NCBI GenBank assembly: GCA_024640445.1 | Contig: JAHEEZ010000001.1 | Location: forward strand, 1-35,277 | DNA from: Acidobacteriota bacterium | Lineage (GTDB): Bacteria; Acidobacteriota; Blastocatellia; Pyrinomonadales; Pyrinomonadaceae | Reading direction: 5' to 3' | Length of the DNA: 35,277 bases | Shown: positions 8,054 through 16,769 of the stretch, one piece after another | Numbering within the stretch: position 1 is the stretch's first letter | How the letters are laid out: every line of letters begins with the position of its first letter | Position numbers and translations under genes: made by a program | Notes under the pieces: model-generated | The model's input: only the letters and a program-made list of their open reading frames with translations | Databases searched by the model: none | Told to the model about the DNA's origin: nothing

Positions 8054-9712
8054 CTACGGATTTCGCTTGAACTTGTGGGTGACCGGCCGGCGCCTTCCGA
8101 GGCCAATGGCGTTCTTCGAGATGATAAGCGTAGGTGGAAGCTGACGACGCTTGAATTCATTGGGGGGAGATTCGACCTTGTTCAAAAGGCTGTAGACCAG
8201 TTCTGAGTCGTGACCGCGATCGATTATCTCCGAAGGGGGCAGTTTGTTTTCGAAGTAGAGTTTCAGGATCGGGTCCATCACCTCATAAGGCGGAAGAGAA
8301 TCCGAATCGTACTGATTCGGCGCAAGCTCTGCAGAAGGAGCCTTTTCAATTATTTCGTGCGGAATGATCTCCTTGTCCGCGGCAGCGTTTATCTGGCGGG
8401 CGACGGCATAGGCCTCTGTCTTCAGCACATCGCCGATCACGGCGAGCCCTCCGTTCGTATCGCCATAAAGTGTGCAGTATCCAACCGCGAGTTCCGATTT
8501 GTTGCCCGTTGCAAGTACGAGCCTCCTTTCAGCGTTTGAGATCGCCATCAGGATCACGCCCCTCAACCGCGACTGCATATTCTCTGCCGCCAGGTTTTCG
8601 CCGCCTTTTTCGGGCTTTCTGAATTCGAGTTGATCGAGAAGCGTTTCAAAGGCGTCCGAGATCGGCTCTATCCTCGATTCGCAACCGAGATTCGCGACGA
8701 GTTTCTCGGAATCCTTCACGCTGCCTTCTGAGGAAAAAGGCGACGGCATCATCACACACAACACGTTTTCCGGTCCGAGCGCCTCGCACGCGAGAGCAGC
8801 GACCAATGTCGAATCGATTCCGCCGGAAAGCCCGAGAACCGCTTTTTGGAAGCCATTCTTGTGAGCGTAATCGCGTATCCCGAGCACGAGAGCTCGGCGG
8901 ACCGATTCGATCTCGTCACCGGTGATCCCACGCGAGTCCGGTTTTCTGACGTCAAGTTCGACAGTTTCGACGAACTCTTCAAATGCCGTTGCCTGAAGGA
9001 TTATGTCGCCTTCCTCGTCAGCAACCAGGCTTGCTCCGTCAAAAATAATTCCGTCATTGCCTCCGACAAGGTTTACGAAGACGATCGGCACTTTCTCCGT
9101 CCTCGCACGATGGGCGACCATGTCGCAGCGCAGTTTGATCTTGCCCTTGTTGTACGGCGAAGCGTTCACCGAGACGATGAGGTCGGCGCCCATTCCGATC
9201 AGCTCATCCGTCGGATCGTTCTCGTACAGCCTCCCCTTCCAGAACGTCTTGTCATTCCAGAAATCCTCGCAAACGGCGACGCCGATCTTCGTACCGTCGA
9301 TCTCGAACAATCGGCGATCCTTCCCCGGCTCAAAATACCTCGGGTCGTCGAATACGTCGTATTCCGGAAGGAGCGTCTTGTCCGCGTAGCCCAGAAGCAC
9401 GCCATCGTGGATAACCGCCGCGGAGTTGAACAGCCGCCGCCCATCCTCTTCCGGATTAGGACGAATAGTTCCGATAATGGCGGTAATACCTTTGGTAGCG
9501 GGTATGATCTCTTCGAGCGGGTCGGGAGAATGCCTGATTATGTCGGGGTCCTGGAACCAGTCCTGCGATGTGTAGCCATGGGTTGAAAGCTCCGGAAGGA
9601 CGACCAGATCGGAACCTTCGCGCTTCGCAGTTTCGATCGCGCGCAAAATTTTAGCGACATTTCCATCAATGTCGCCGTTCGTCGTGTTGATCTGGCCGAT
9701 CGTAACCTTCAT
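8054..9712 (-). CDS. nadE: NAD+ synthase, glutamine-hydrolysing
   Basis: Catalyses the last step of NAD biosynthesis: amidation of deamido-NAD with ammonia released from glutamine, ATP-dependent and cytoplasmic. Its 552 residues match the two-domain enzyme. The N-terminal nitrilase-type glutaminase has the Glu41 (LPELSTHGY), Lys112 (DKTLLPEYD) and Cys148 (VAVCEDFW) triad. The C-terminal synthetase has the P-loop SGGIDS (296-301) and the LATGNKSE and YGDTNGG motifs. It starts at ATG 9712. It lies 33 bp downstream of the receiver-HATPase gene on the same strand, so the two may be cotranscribed. Confidence 0.97.
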   Translation of the reverse strand: MKVTIGQINTTNGDIDGNVAKILRAIETAKREGSDLVVLPELSTHGYTSQDWFQDPDIIRHSPDPLEEIIPATKGITAIIGTIRPNPEEDGRRLFNSAAVIHDGVLLGYADKTLLPEYDVFDDPRYFEPGKDRRLFEIDGTKIGVAVCEDFWNDKTFWKGRLYENDPTDELIGMGADLIVSVNASPYNKGKIKLRCDMVAHRARTEKVPIVFVNLVGGNDGIIFDGASLVADEEGDIILQATAFEEFVETVELDVRKPDSRGITGDEIESVRRALVLGIRDYAHKNGFQKAVLGLSGGIDSTLVAALACEALGPENVLCVMMPSPFSSEGSVKDSEKLVANLGCESRIEPISDAFETLLDQLEFRKPEKGGENLAAENMQSRLRGVILMAISNAERRLVLATGNKSELAVGYCTLYGDTNGGLAVIGDVLKTEAYAVARQINAAADKEIIPHEIIEKAPSAELAPNQYDSDSLPPYEVMDPILKLYFENKLPPSEIIDRGHDSELVYSLLNKVESPPNEFKRRQLPPTLIISKNAIGLGRRRPVTHKFKRNP

Positions 9713-9745
9713 CAGTTGCGCCGGTTGGCCCGCAAAATCGCCGCG

Positions 9746-10543
9746 CTAGTCGCCTTTCTCGGAATGCTTGACCATCGTCAAACGGTTGCCGCGTTTGTTG
9801 TAGCTGACCTTGTCCATGATGTTGTAAATGAACATCACTCCGCGTCCGGATGTCTTGAAGAGATTCTCCGGATCCCTCGGATCCGGGATCTCGTTCACGT
9901 TGAAACCCTCGCCTTCGTCTTCGATCGTGAATTTCGCTTTTTTTGGCGAGATGTCGACCGAGATCCTTACAAGTTTGTTCGAGTCGAACTTGTTTCCGTG
10001 TTTGACGGCGTTGACGAACGCCTCGTCCAAGGCGACAAAGAGATTCGAACGCTCGGGTTTTATCACACCCAGTTTCTCCACCCTTTTCATAAGGTATTCG
10101 AGAATGTCATCCATCAGGGTGATGACGCTCGGCACCTCGAAATCGATCTTTTCCCGGCGTTCCTTCATTTCAGGGCCGCGATCGATGAACTTTGATTTGT
10201 AGTTGAGGGCCGTCTTCACGAGGCTGACAAGCTCTTCTTCGTTGAACTCGTCGCGTTTGAAATGCTTCAGACAGATCTTGAAAGCCTTTAGGTCGCTTCT
10301 TTTCTTGCCCGAGATCTCCGGCAGGCATTCCAGCTCTTGATGGCCGTTGCTGCCCGAACCGAGGACAAGATGATTCCCGTCGAGATCCGTGATCACCACA
10401 TCAAAATCACCGCCTTCTGCAAGTTCAACGGCTTTTTCAAGCTGGTCGGTGGTTATGACCTCGTGCCCGAGCTTCGTATACTCTTCGTTAAGAGCTGAAG
10501 CCAGGTCGTCATAATCATCGATTATTAGAATCTTTCTGGGCAT
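9746..10543 (-). CDS. Response regulator receiver fused to a RsbW-like HATPase
   Basis: A 265-residue signalling protein. The N-terminal receiver domain (1-115) has the acidic pair Asp9/Asp10 and phospho-acceptor Asp53 (ITDLDG). The C-terminal GHKL ATPase of the anti-sigma kinase type (about 130-260) has the N-box LDEAFVNAVKHGNK, EDEGEGF and the SGRGVMFI lid. There is no dimerisation/H-box region, so it is not a classical histidine kinase; such fusions usually act as switchable anti-sigma or partner-switching kinases. The ATG at 10543 begins right at the receiver; an upstream TTG at 10597 would add 18 unlikely residues. It is divergent from the DUF374 gene. No anti-anti-sigma partner is present in the window. 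Confidence 0.85.
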   Translation of the reverse strand: MPRKILIIDDYDDLASALNEEYTKLGHEVITTDQLEKAVELAEGGDFDVVITDLDGNHLVLGSGSNGHQELECLPEISGKKRSDLKAFKICLKHFKRDEFNEEELVSLVKTALNYKSKFIDRGPEMKERREKIDFEVPSVITLMDDILEYLMKRVEKLGVIKPERSNLFVALDEAFVNAVKHGNKFDSNKLVRISVDISPKKAKFTIEDEGEGFNVNEIPDPRDPENLFKTSGRGVMFIYNIMDKVSYNKRGNRLTMVKHSEKGD

Positions 10544-10664
10544 TCTCGGCAGACTTCCGGAATATACTGTTGCTTTGGGAATAAAAGGCCTTTGCAAAAA
10601 ACCCTACGTTCAAATAAAGTCTTTGGTTGCAGATAATAACTCAACCCGCCCCCCTTATCCACCG

Positions 10665-11411
10665 ATGACGCGGCAGTCTTCAAGAATACACGACCACCTC
10701 TTAAGCTTCAAACCGCTTTCGCAGTACAGTTTTAAGGAACGGATGCTGATCCGCAGCGCCGATCTGGGACTCTATTCGGTGATCTCTGCGATCGGAAAAA
10801 CTATAAGGTTTGACAAGATGGAAGGGTGGACTGACCTTAAGATCGAGGGCATGGAGACCTTTGAAAAGGCGTTTGCCAAAATGCCTCCTTCTATCAACGC
10901 ATTCTGGCACAACAGGCTGTTCCTGATGACCTGGTTCTGGCGCGGTTTCGATTCCGGCATCGTCGCATCCGACAGTTTCGACGGCGAATACATTGCGAGA
11001 ACCGCCCAGAGGTTTGGATTCAAGGTGATCAGGGGTTCGTCGACCCGCGGCGGATCGAGGGCGCTCAAGCAGATGGTGCGGTACACAAGAGAAGGGCTGA
11101 GGATGAGTCTTACCGTTGATGGTCCGAAGGGGCCCCGGTACAAGGTCAAGCCCGGGATCATAATGCTCGCGGCGAAGACCGGGGTGCCCATAGTCCCTAT
11201 GCTGCCGGAAGCGAAGAAGTTCTGGGCGGTGAACAGCTGGGACAAACTGCAGATCCCAAGGCCTTTCACACGGGCGAAGATGTTTGTCGGGGAACCTGTT
11301 TTCGTGTCAGAGAAAGATGCGGAACACAGTCTCAACGAGAAGCGGGAAGAGCTTCAGTCGGGACTCGACCAGCTTGCAAAGCGGGGAGAGGAATGGCGTC
11401 TAAGCGACTAG
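10665..11411 (+). CDS. DUF374 family lysophospholipid acyltransferase-like protein
   Basis: A 248-residue protein with the DUF374 pattern of the LPLAT superfamily: FWHNRLFLM (catalytic-type His), a GSSTRGGSRALKQM segment and the TVDGPKGPRYKVKPGIIMLA block, followed by GVPIVPM. It is likely a membrane-associated acyltransferase acting on lipid A-type or phospholipid precursors; the acceptor is unknown. A weakly hydrophobic N-terminal part (SADLGLYSVISAIG) may contact the membrane. The ATG at 10665 was preferred, though no good Shine-Dalgarno is visible; a TTG at 10575 would overlap the divergent gene's leader. The CDF transporter follows 64 bp downstream. Confidence 0.85.
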   Translation: MTRQSSRIHDHLLSFKPLSQYSFKERMLIRSADLGLYSVISAIGKTIRFDKMEGWTDLKIEGMETFEKAFAKMPPSINAFWHNRLFLMTWFWRGFDSGIVASDSFDGEYIARTAQRFGFKVIRGSSTRGGSRALKQMVRYTREGLRMSLTVDGPKGPRYKVKPGIIMLAAKTGVPIVPMLPEAKKFWAVNSWDKLQIPRPFTRAKMFVGEPVFVSEKDAEHSLNEKREELQSGLDQLAKRGEEWRLSD

Positions 11412-11475
11412 AGGTTGATTTTCCATTACCGCTTGTTGGCGATAGAATGTTTCCGGAAGACCCTTCCAGGGAGGC

Positions 11476-12453
11476 ATGACAATAGGCACGGGCGTACAAA
11501 CTCGAAACTCGCGCAGGCGCGAATCAGGAAGCCTAACCAAACTCAAGATCGCGCTCGGCCTGACTTTCGTCTATATGATCGCGGAGGCCGCCGGAGGATG
11601 GGTCACCAACTCCCTCGCGCTTCTGGCAGACGCCGGCCACATGCTTACCGACGTCGCTTCGCTCAGCCTCACACTCGGCGCGATATGGTTTGCCGAACGT
11701 CCCGCGCCTCCAAACAAGACTTACGGATATTACAGACTTGAGATACTTGCCGCCTTCGTGAACGGGGTCGCACTTGTCGCGATCTCTATCTGGGTCATTT
11801 ACGAAGCCTATTCACGCTGGATCTCTCCTCCGGAGATCTTTGGAGCGGGACTAACTGTCATCGCTGTCGGAGGCCTCCTTATCAACCTTGCCGCAGCGTG
11901 GCTGCTCCACGGCGACCACAAGCACGACCTGAATCTTAGAGGTGCCTGGCTCCACGTTATGGGAGACGCTCTCGGATCGGTCGCCGCTATAGGCGCCGGC
12001 GCGCTGATCCTCATCTTCGGATGGCTTTGGGCGGACGCGGCGGCGAGTATTCTAATAAGCCTGATCATCATCTTCGGAGCTTGGAAGCTTATCCGCGACT
12101 CGGTCAACGTGCTTCTCGAAGCCACTCCGTCGCATATACACGTTGTGGCGGTCGAAGATTCTCTGCGGCGTGTGGACGGCGTGCTCGACGTCCACGACCT
12201 TCACGTCTGGACGATCACATCCGGTATGGAAGCGCTGAGTGTCCACGTTGTGCACGACGAGACCGTTTCCCAGAACGAACTTCTTGGGAAGATACGGGAC
12301 AGGATCTCCGCCGATCACGGCATCGACCATCTGACGGTTCAGGTAGAGACCGCAACCGGAGAAAGTGCTGAAGCACATCCCTGCTTCTCAGGCGTCAATT
12401 GCTTCGAAACGGTACCAGGCGGGGCCGATGTTCGAAGTGCAGGCGCAGAGTGA
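11476..12453 (+). CDS. czcD: Cation diffusion facilitator, CzcD-like Zn/Cd exporter
   Basis: A 325-residue inner-membrane antiporter that exports Zn2+ (or Cd2+/Co2+) in exchange for protons. About six transmembrane helices lie between residues 22 and 215. The transport site has the HxxxD pairs His55/Asp59 (AGHMLTD) and His160/Asp164 (HVMGDALGS), the zinc/cadmium-type HD-HD signature. A short His-containing loop (HGDHKHD, about 145-151) and a cytoplasmic C-terminal domain (VHDLHVWTITSGMEALSVHV) follow. GGGAGG-like spacing (CAGGGAGGC) sits before the ATG. The next gene begins 25 bp after the stop, so a DUF374-CDF-decarboxylase unit is possible. Confidence 0.93.
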   Translation: MTIGTGVQTRNSRRRESGSLTKLKIALGLTFVYMIAEAAGGWVTNSLALLADAGHMLTDVASLSLTLGAIWFAERPAPPNKTYGYYRLEILAAFVNGVALVAISIWVIYEAYSRWISPPEIFGAGLTVIAVGGLLINLAAAWLLHGDHKHDLNLRGAWLHVMGDALGSVAAIGAGALILIFGWLWADAAASILISLIIIFGAWKLIRDSVNVLLEATPSHIHVVAVEDSLRRVDGVLDVHDLHVWTITSGMEALSVHVVHDETVSQNELLGKIRDRISADHGIDHLTVQVETATGESAEAHPCFSGVNCFETVPGGADVRSAGAE

Positions 12454-12478
12454 GCGTCGCCCGGCAGGCTGAAGAGAT

Positions 12479-14719
12479 ATGAACGACCACGAATCCAATG
12501 ACGAACTGATCGACAAACTGCTTGAAAAGATAGATCTGGAAGAACTCGTATCGAAGGTCATAGACAAGCAAAAGCAGGAGGCCTTGAAAGCCGCGCCACC
12601 GGAAGCATGGTTTTTGGGTCCGAAGGCGGAACACGGTGAGGTGTGGCTGGCGACGATCGACCATATCCTCCGCGACTACATTCACTGGCGCCGCAACTAC
12701 TTTCCCGAAGATCCGATCATCGTCGACCGCGAAAGACTTAAATCGCACGAGCCTTGGGTCGAGACCTTGAAAGGCGAGATCGATTCTATTCTGAACCAGC
12801 TGAAAGCGCACTTCCCTTTCTATTCCCCGCGCTACATCGCCCATATGATCTCGGAACAAACGTTTCCGAGCGTCGTCGGGTATTTCGCGGGAATGCTTTA
12901 CAACCCGAACAACGTGACGGAAGAGTCTGCACCGATCACGGCCTCTCTTGAACTGGAGGTCGGAAGGATGATCGCCGAAATGCTCGGCTACAATCCCAGG
13001 AAGGCGTGGGCGCATATCTGCTCTGGAGGAACGCTCGCGAACCTTGAAGCTCTATGGATCGCCAGGACCGTACAGTTCGTTCCTTTGATGGTCCGCGATT
13101 ACTGCGAATCTCATGACGTCCGTGACTTCGGGGCGAGAACGCCGGACGGAAACTCCGCACCGATATTGGAACTGTCCCCCGCTGAACTGATCGGCCTTCG
13201 GCCAAACGATTCGATAGGAATGATACGGGCGCTCGCCGAGCATATGATCGGCCGGGTCGGCGACGGAGTCTATTCGGACATCAACGCATTCATGGCGCAA
13301 AGCCGCTTTAACGTCGCGCATTCCGGACTTCATGCGATCTTCTCAGAAACCGGGCTCAAACCCGTGGTCTTCGTGTCAGAGGCGGCGCATTACAGCATTC
13401 GGAAAGCGGTAAATATTCTCGGTTATGGCGAGGACTGCGTCCGTTCCGTACCTGTCGAACCGCATTTCCGAATGAACGCAGACGTGCTGAAAGAAAAATT
13501 GTTTGGACTTGATGAAAACCTGTACGTCGCAGCGGTGATAGGCGTCGCGGGCACGACTGAAGAAGGCGCGGTCGATCCGATACATAAGATCAAGTTCATC
13601 CGCGACGAACTTGAGACCAAAAAGAACCGTTCGTTCTGGTTCCACATAGACGCTGCCTGGGGAGGCTATGTCAGGAGCGTATTCACGGGACTCGGCCTCG
13701 AAGAGGACGGCGACCCGCGAAAACCCCTAAAAGACATCTGCGAGGAATACAAGAACGCCGTCGCGATAAGTGAGGAAACCGAGGTCCGGCTGCTTCATTT
13801 CGAAGAGAATGGGATGAATGAGGGCCACAAGAAACTACATTTGGAGTGGGCGGATTTTGAGGTCTATTCTGCGTTCCTCGCGATGCCTGACGCAGATTCG
13901 ATCGCGGTCGATCCGCACAAACTCGGCTACATTCCTTATCCGGCAGGTGTGATCGCGTTCCAAAACAAGCTTGTGACTGAATTGGTGATCCAGAAGGCGC
14001 AGTACATTACCGATGAGATCGGCGGCATAAAGAGCACGGAAAAGGAAGCCGAAGTCACGGCAGTCGGGCCGTACATCATCGAGGGCTCAAAACCCGGCGC
14101 GGTCGCCGCCGCGTGCTGGCTGTCCCACAAAACGATCCCGCTTACATACCAGGGACACGGTCGTCTCATAAAGACGTCGCTTCTGAACACGCAAAAGCTT
14201 GCGCGTTACATCAATCTTCACAAGAAGCTGTTCGACACGATCGAATACGACCTGTACGGCCAGCTTAGGCCCGGGATTCAGAAATTCACATTTGAGATCC
14301 TCTGCGAGCCGGATACGAATCTTGTCTGTTTTCTTTGTGTTCCGATGAAAGATGACAAGGACGGAGAACTCGTTCGCGACGGCTACTTCAAACTCGCCGA
14401 GATCAACGAACTTAATGAAAGCATTTACAAGCGGGCGACGATCAGAAACCGGCCGGGAAAGAGAAAAACGCCATACTCGCAGGAATTCTTTGTCTCAAGA
14501 ACGATCCTGACACACGAACAATATCACCCGGGATCGATCTCCGGCCTTCTTGAAAAACTCGATTTCAGCATCTTCGAATACGAGAAGAATGGACTTTTCG
14601 TCCTTCGCTCCGTCGTGATGAACCCGTGGCACTTCCTCGCTGAAAAGCAGGGCAAGAACTATCTTTACGACTTCATCGTGAACCTCCACCAGATCGCCCG
14701 GGACATTCTGAATCCCTGA
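12479..14719 (+). CDS. Group II PLP-dependent decarboxylase (tyrosine decarboxylase-like)
   Basis: A 746-residue cytoplasmic amino acid decarboxylase of aspartate aminotransferase fold. The internal aldimine lysine is Lys481 in DPHKLGYIPYPAG; the cofactor-binding Asp lies in FHIDAAWGGY, with GVAGTTEEGAVDP upstream. Blocks such as WRRNYFPEDP, CSGGTLANLEALW and IIEGSKPGAVAA closely resemble bacterial tyrosine decarboxylases of Enterococcus, which have about 620 residues. The extra length comes mainly from an acidic N-terminus (LIDKLLEKIDLEELV) and insertions around 170-280. No tyrosine/tyramine antiporter gene is adjacent, so an acid-stress role is not supported and the substrate remains open. 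It is followed by the 44-bp palindrome. Confidence 0.88.
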   Translation: MNDHESNDELIDKLLEKIDLEELVSKVIDKQKQEALKAAPPEAWFLGPKAEHGEVWLATIDHILRDYIHWRRNYFPEDPIIVDRERLKSHEPWVETLKGEIDSILNQLKAHFPFYSPRYIAHMISEQTFPSVVGYFAGMLYNPNNVTEESAPITASLELEVGRMIAEMLGYNPRKAWAHICSGGTLANLEALWIARTVQFVPLMVRDYCESHDVRDFGARTPDGNSAPILELSPAELIGLRPNDSIGMIRALAEHMIGRVGDGVYSDINAFMAQSRFNVAHSGLHAIFSETGLKPVVFVSEAAHYSIRKAVNILGYGEDCVRSVPVEPHFRMNADVLKEKLFGLDENLYVAAVIGVAGTTEEGAVDPIHKIKFIRDELETKKNRSFWFHIDAAWGGYVRSVFTGLGLEEDGDPRKPLKDICEEYKNAVAISEETEVRLLHFEENGMNEGHKKLHLEWADFEVYSAFLAMPDADSIAVDPHKLGYIPYPAGVIAFQNKLVTELVIQKAQYITDEIGGIKSTEKEAEVTAVGPYIIEGSKPGAVAAACWLSHKTIPLTYQGHGRLIKTSLLNTQKLARYINLHKKLFDTIEYDLYGQLRPGIQKFTFEILCEPDTNLVCFLCVPMKDDKDGELVRDGYFKLAEINELNESIYKRATIRNRPGKRKTPYSQEFFVSRTILTHEQYHPGSISGLLEKLDFSIFEYEKNGLFVLRSVVMNPWHFLAEKQGKNYLYDFIVNLHQIARDILNP

Positions 14720-14721
14720 AA

Positions 14722-14765
14722 CCCGGCTTGCCAAATATGATTCAAATCATATTTGGCAAGCCGGG
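14722..14765. repeat. Perfect 44-bp palindrome centred on a CRP/FNR box
   Basis: Arms of 21 bases (14722-14742 and 14745-14765) are exact inverse complements around a CA dinucleotide. The outer part is GC-rich (CCCGGCTTGCC) and the inner part AT-rich. The centre contains the FNR-type box at 14738-14749. It begins two bases after the decarboxylase stop codon, so as RNA it would form a long hairpin, but no T-tract follows. It may combine a transcript-end hairpin with an activator site. Confidence 0.85.
14738..14749 (+). promoter_or_regulatory. CRP/FNR-type activator site before the molybdoenzyme operon
   Basis: The palindrome TGATTCAAATCA matches the FNR/DNR core TGAT-N4-ATCA. Its centre (14743.5) lies exactly 32 bp from the centre of a -10-like TAGACT (14773-14778, 4 of 6 matches to consensus). 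This is class II activator spacing, with the predicted transcript start near 14785. It would control the operon beginning at 14838. The box and spacing are seen; binding is inferred. Confidence 0.65.
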
Positions 14766-14837
14766 CCGATAATAGACTTCCAGTTGAGCTAAATCCAGAC
14801 CACTTGTAAGCCTGCCAGTCGCGACTTCGCGGCGAGC

Positions 14838-16769
14838 ATGTTCCGGAGACGGGTGCTGATGCTTCAACTGAAAGTCCAGGTACCGGATGCCGAATATCAC
14901 CAAAATCTGATCTCGTGTCAGGTCGCCTGCCCTGTCCACACCGACGCGAGGGGTTACGTCCGTGCCATCGCGCGGGGTGATTTCGAAGAGGCTTACCTGA
15001 TTGCTCGCGGCCCAAATCCGTTCGCATCGATCTGCGGTCGTATCTGCGGCGCTCCGTGTGAAGCGGCGTGCCGGCGAGGCAAGGTCCCTAGGGTTGACGA
15101 TGACGGGAAGTTCGTCTCTGCGGACCGGCCGATCGCGATCCGCGCCCTAAAACGGTTCGCCTGTGAGGAAGCGGGCCCGGAATCCGTGCCGGTGCCGGAA
15201 CTCCTGGAAAAAGTAAAGAATTTTGTGCCGCCTGTCGCAGCCCGAGCTGATGAGATGGCGGCACTTCTGCGTTCGGGGATCAAAGGGTCTTTCGACAAGG
15301 CGGAAGGAAAGATCGCGGTCATCGGGGCGGGACCCGCAGGCTTGTCGGCCGCGCACGATCTCGCGCTGATGGGATTTTCTCCGGTCGTGTTCGAATCGGA
15401 ACCCGTTCCGGCGGGAATGCTGGCGCTGGGCGTCCCCGCATACAGATTGCCGCGCGAGATCATCGAGAAGGAAATAGATGTTATCCGGGCACTCGGAGTC
15501 GAGATCCGCTGCGGCGTCAGGATAGGCAAGGATATCTCGTTCGCCGACCTCAGAAAGGAATATGCGGCAGTGATAATTGCCGTCGGGGCTAAGTCTTCAA
15601 GGAGCCTCGGGCTGAAAGGTGAGAACGGCCCTGGTGTTTTCGGCGGGGTAGACATCCTTAGGTCGGTCTCGCTCGGAGAGAAGCTCGAACTCGGGAATGA
15701 GGTTGTGGTCATCGGCGGCGGCAATGTCGCCTATGACGTGGCAAGAACCGTGATCCGGCAGATCGCCTACGACACGGCCAGAACCGCGGCCAGGCTTGAG
15801 GGCACGTCGCGCGTCCGACTCGTTTCGCTGGAAAGCAGCGAAGAGATGCCGGCCGATACCGTTGAAATAGTCGAGGGCGACGAAGAGGGGATCGAGCGCC
15901 GCAACGGCTGGGGGCCCCTCGAGATCGTTCGAAATGGGGAAGGTATCGTAACCGGGGTCTCTTTCCGTAAATGTCTGAGCGTTTACGATGAATCGCACAA
16001 GTTCGCGCCAGTGTACGACGACAACGACCGGATGACAGTGGAATGCGACACGGTCCTTCTCGCCGTCGGCCAGTCGCCCGTGCTCGATTTTCTGAAGGAT
16101 GGGGGCGAGGACATCGCAATATCCGGCGGAGGATGGCCGCAGGTCGACGGAAACACACTTCAATCTTCCGCAAAGGATGTTTTCGTCACAGGAGACCTAG
16201 CGCACGGTACGAAGCTGCTCATCGACGCCGTAGCATCGGGAAAGGCGGCGGCTCGTTCGATCTACAGGAGTCTGACAGGAAAACGGCTGGAACAACACGC
16301 CGTCACCTCTCACATAGTTCTTGAAAGGTACCGTCGGGAACAGGGTTACGAGTCGATCCGCCGGGTCGGCGTCCCCGTCGCCGATCCCGGTGACCGGCTT
16401 TCGGAACCCGAAAAGATCGTTGAGACCGGTTATACGCCGGAGCTTGCCATGCGCGAAGCGTCGCGCTGTCTGGACTGCGGAGTAACGCCGGTCTTTGACG
16501 GCCTGCGCTGCGTCCTGTGCGGCGGCTGTGCGGATGTCTGTCCGACGCAGTGCCTGAAGCTGGTCTCCCTTTCCGACATTTTCCCGAGCAGCGAGATTGA
16601 CGATCTGATAGGGCAGGCGATCGGCATTGAAGCCGATCGGGACGCCAATTCCGCGATTCTCAAAGACGAGGACCGGTGCATCCGCTGCGCCCTTTGCGCC
16701 ACGCGCTGCCCGGTGGAGGCGATCACTATGGAAAGGGTCGCGTTTTCAACCAACTGGAGTTCAGTATGA
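14838..16769 (+). CDS. GltD-like FAD/NAD(P) oxidoreductase with ferredoxin tail
   Basis: A 643-residue cytoplasmic flavoprotein, first gene of the respiratory operon. The N-terminal glutamate-synthase/DPYD-type Fe-S domain has Cys27, Cys31 and then Cys66, Cys70, Cys74, Cys78. An FAD-binding Rossmann motif IGAGPAGLSAA (about 162-172) and an NAD(P)-binding motif IGGGNVAYD follow. A C-terminal region carries CLDCG and two ferredoxin CxxCxxC-x3-CP clusters (CVLCGGCADVCP, CIRCALCATRCP). It could pass electrons between NAD(P)H or ferredoxin and the membrane complex encoded next. No GltB large subunit is present, which argues against glutamate synthase. The ATG at 14859 is an alternative start. Its stop overlaps the Rieske start (ATGA), implying translational coupling. 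As I recall, anammox bc-type complexes also have NAD(P)-oxidoreductase-like subunits. Confidence 0.88.
   Translation: MFRRRVLMLQLKVQVPDAEYHQNLISCQVACPVHTDARGYVRAIARGDFEEAYLIARGPNPFASICGRICGAPCEAACRRGKVPRVDDDGKFVSADRPIAIRALKRFACEEAGPESVPVPELLEKVKNFVPPVAARADEMAALLRSGIKGSFDKAEGKIAVIGAGPAGLSAAHDLALMGFSPVVFESEPVPAGMLALGVPAYRLPREIIEKEIDVIRALGVEIRCGVRIGKDISFADLRKEYAAVIIAVGAKSSRSLGLKGENGPGVFGGVDILRSVSLGEKLELGNEVVVIGGGNVAYDVARTVIRQIAYDTARTAARLEGTSRVRLVSLESSEEMPADTVEIVEGDEEGIERRNGWGPLEIVRNGEGIVTGVSFRKCLSVYDESHKFAPVYDDNDRMTVECDTVLLAVGQSPVLDFLKDGGEDIAISGGGWPQVDGNTLQSSAKDVFVTGDLAHGTKLLIDAVASGKAAARSIYRSLTGKRLEQHAVTSHIVLERYRREQGYESIRRVGVPVADPGDRLSEPEKIVETGYTPELAMREASRCLDCGVTPVFDGLRCVLCGGCADVCPTQCLKLVSLSDIFPSSEIDDLIGQAIGIEADRDANSAILKDEDRCIRCALCATRCPVEAITMERVAFSTNWSSV

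Noticed and set aside
8846..9586. 246-codon + strand open frame opposite nadE
   Set aside because: It lies wholly within the strongly conserved NAD+ synthase, shows no domain and has no ribosome binding site; it is a mirror of the codon bias.
14722..14765. Insertion-sequence end or simple rho-independent terminator
   Set aside because: No transposase or target duplication is visible, no T-tract follows, and the centre is a well-formed regulatory box with a -10 at the right distance.
14838..16769. Glutamate synthase small subunit (GltD)
   Set aside because: No large subunit gene is present, the protein carries an extra C-terminal ferredoxin region, and it is translationally coupled to a Rieske gene.
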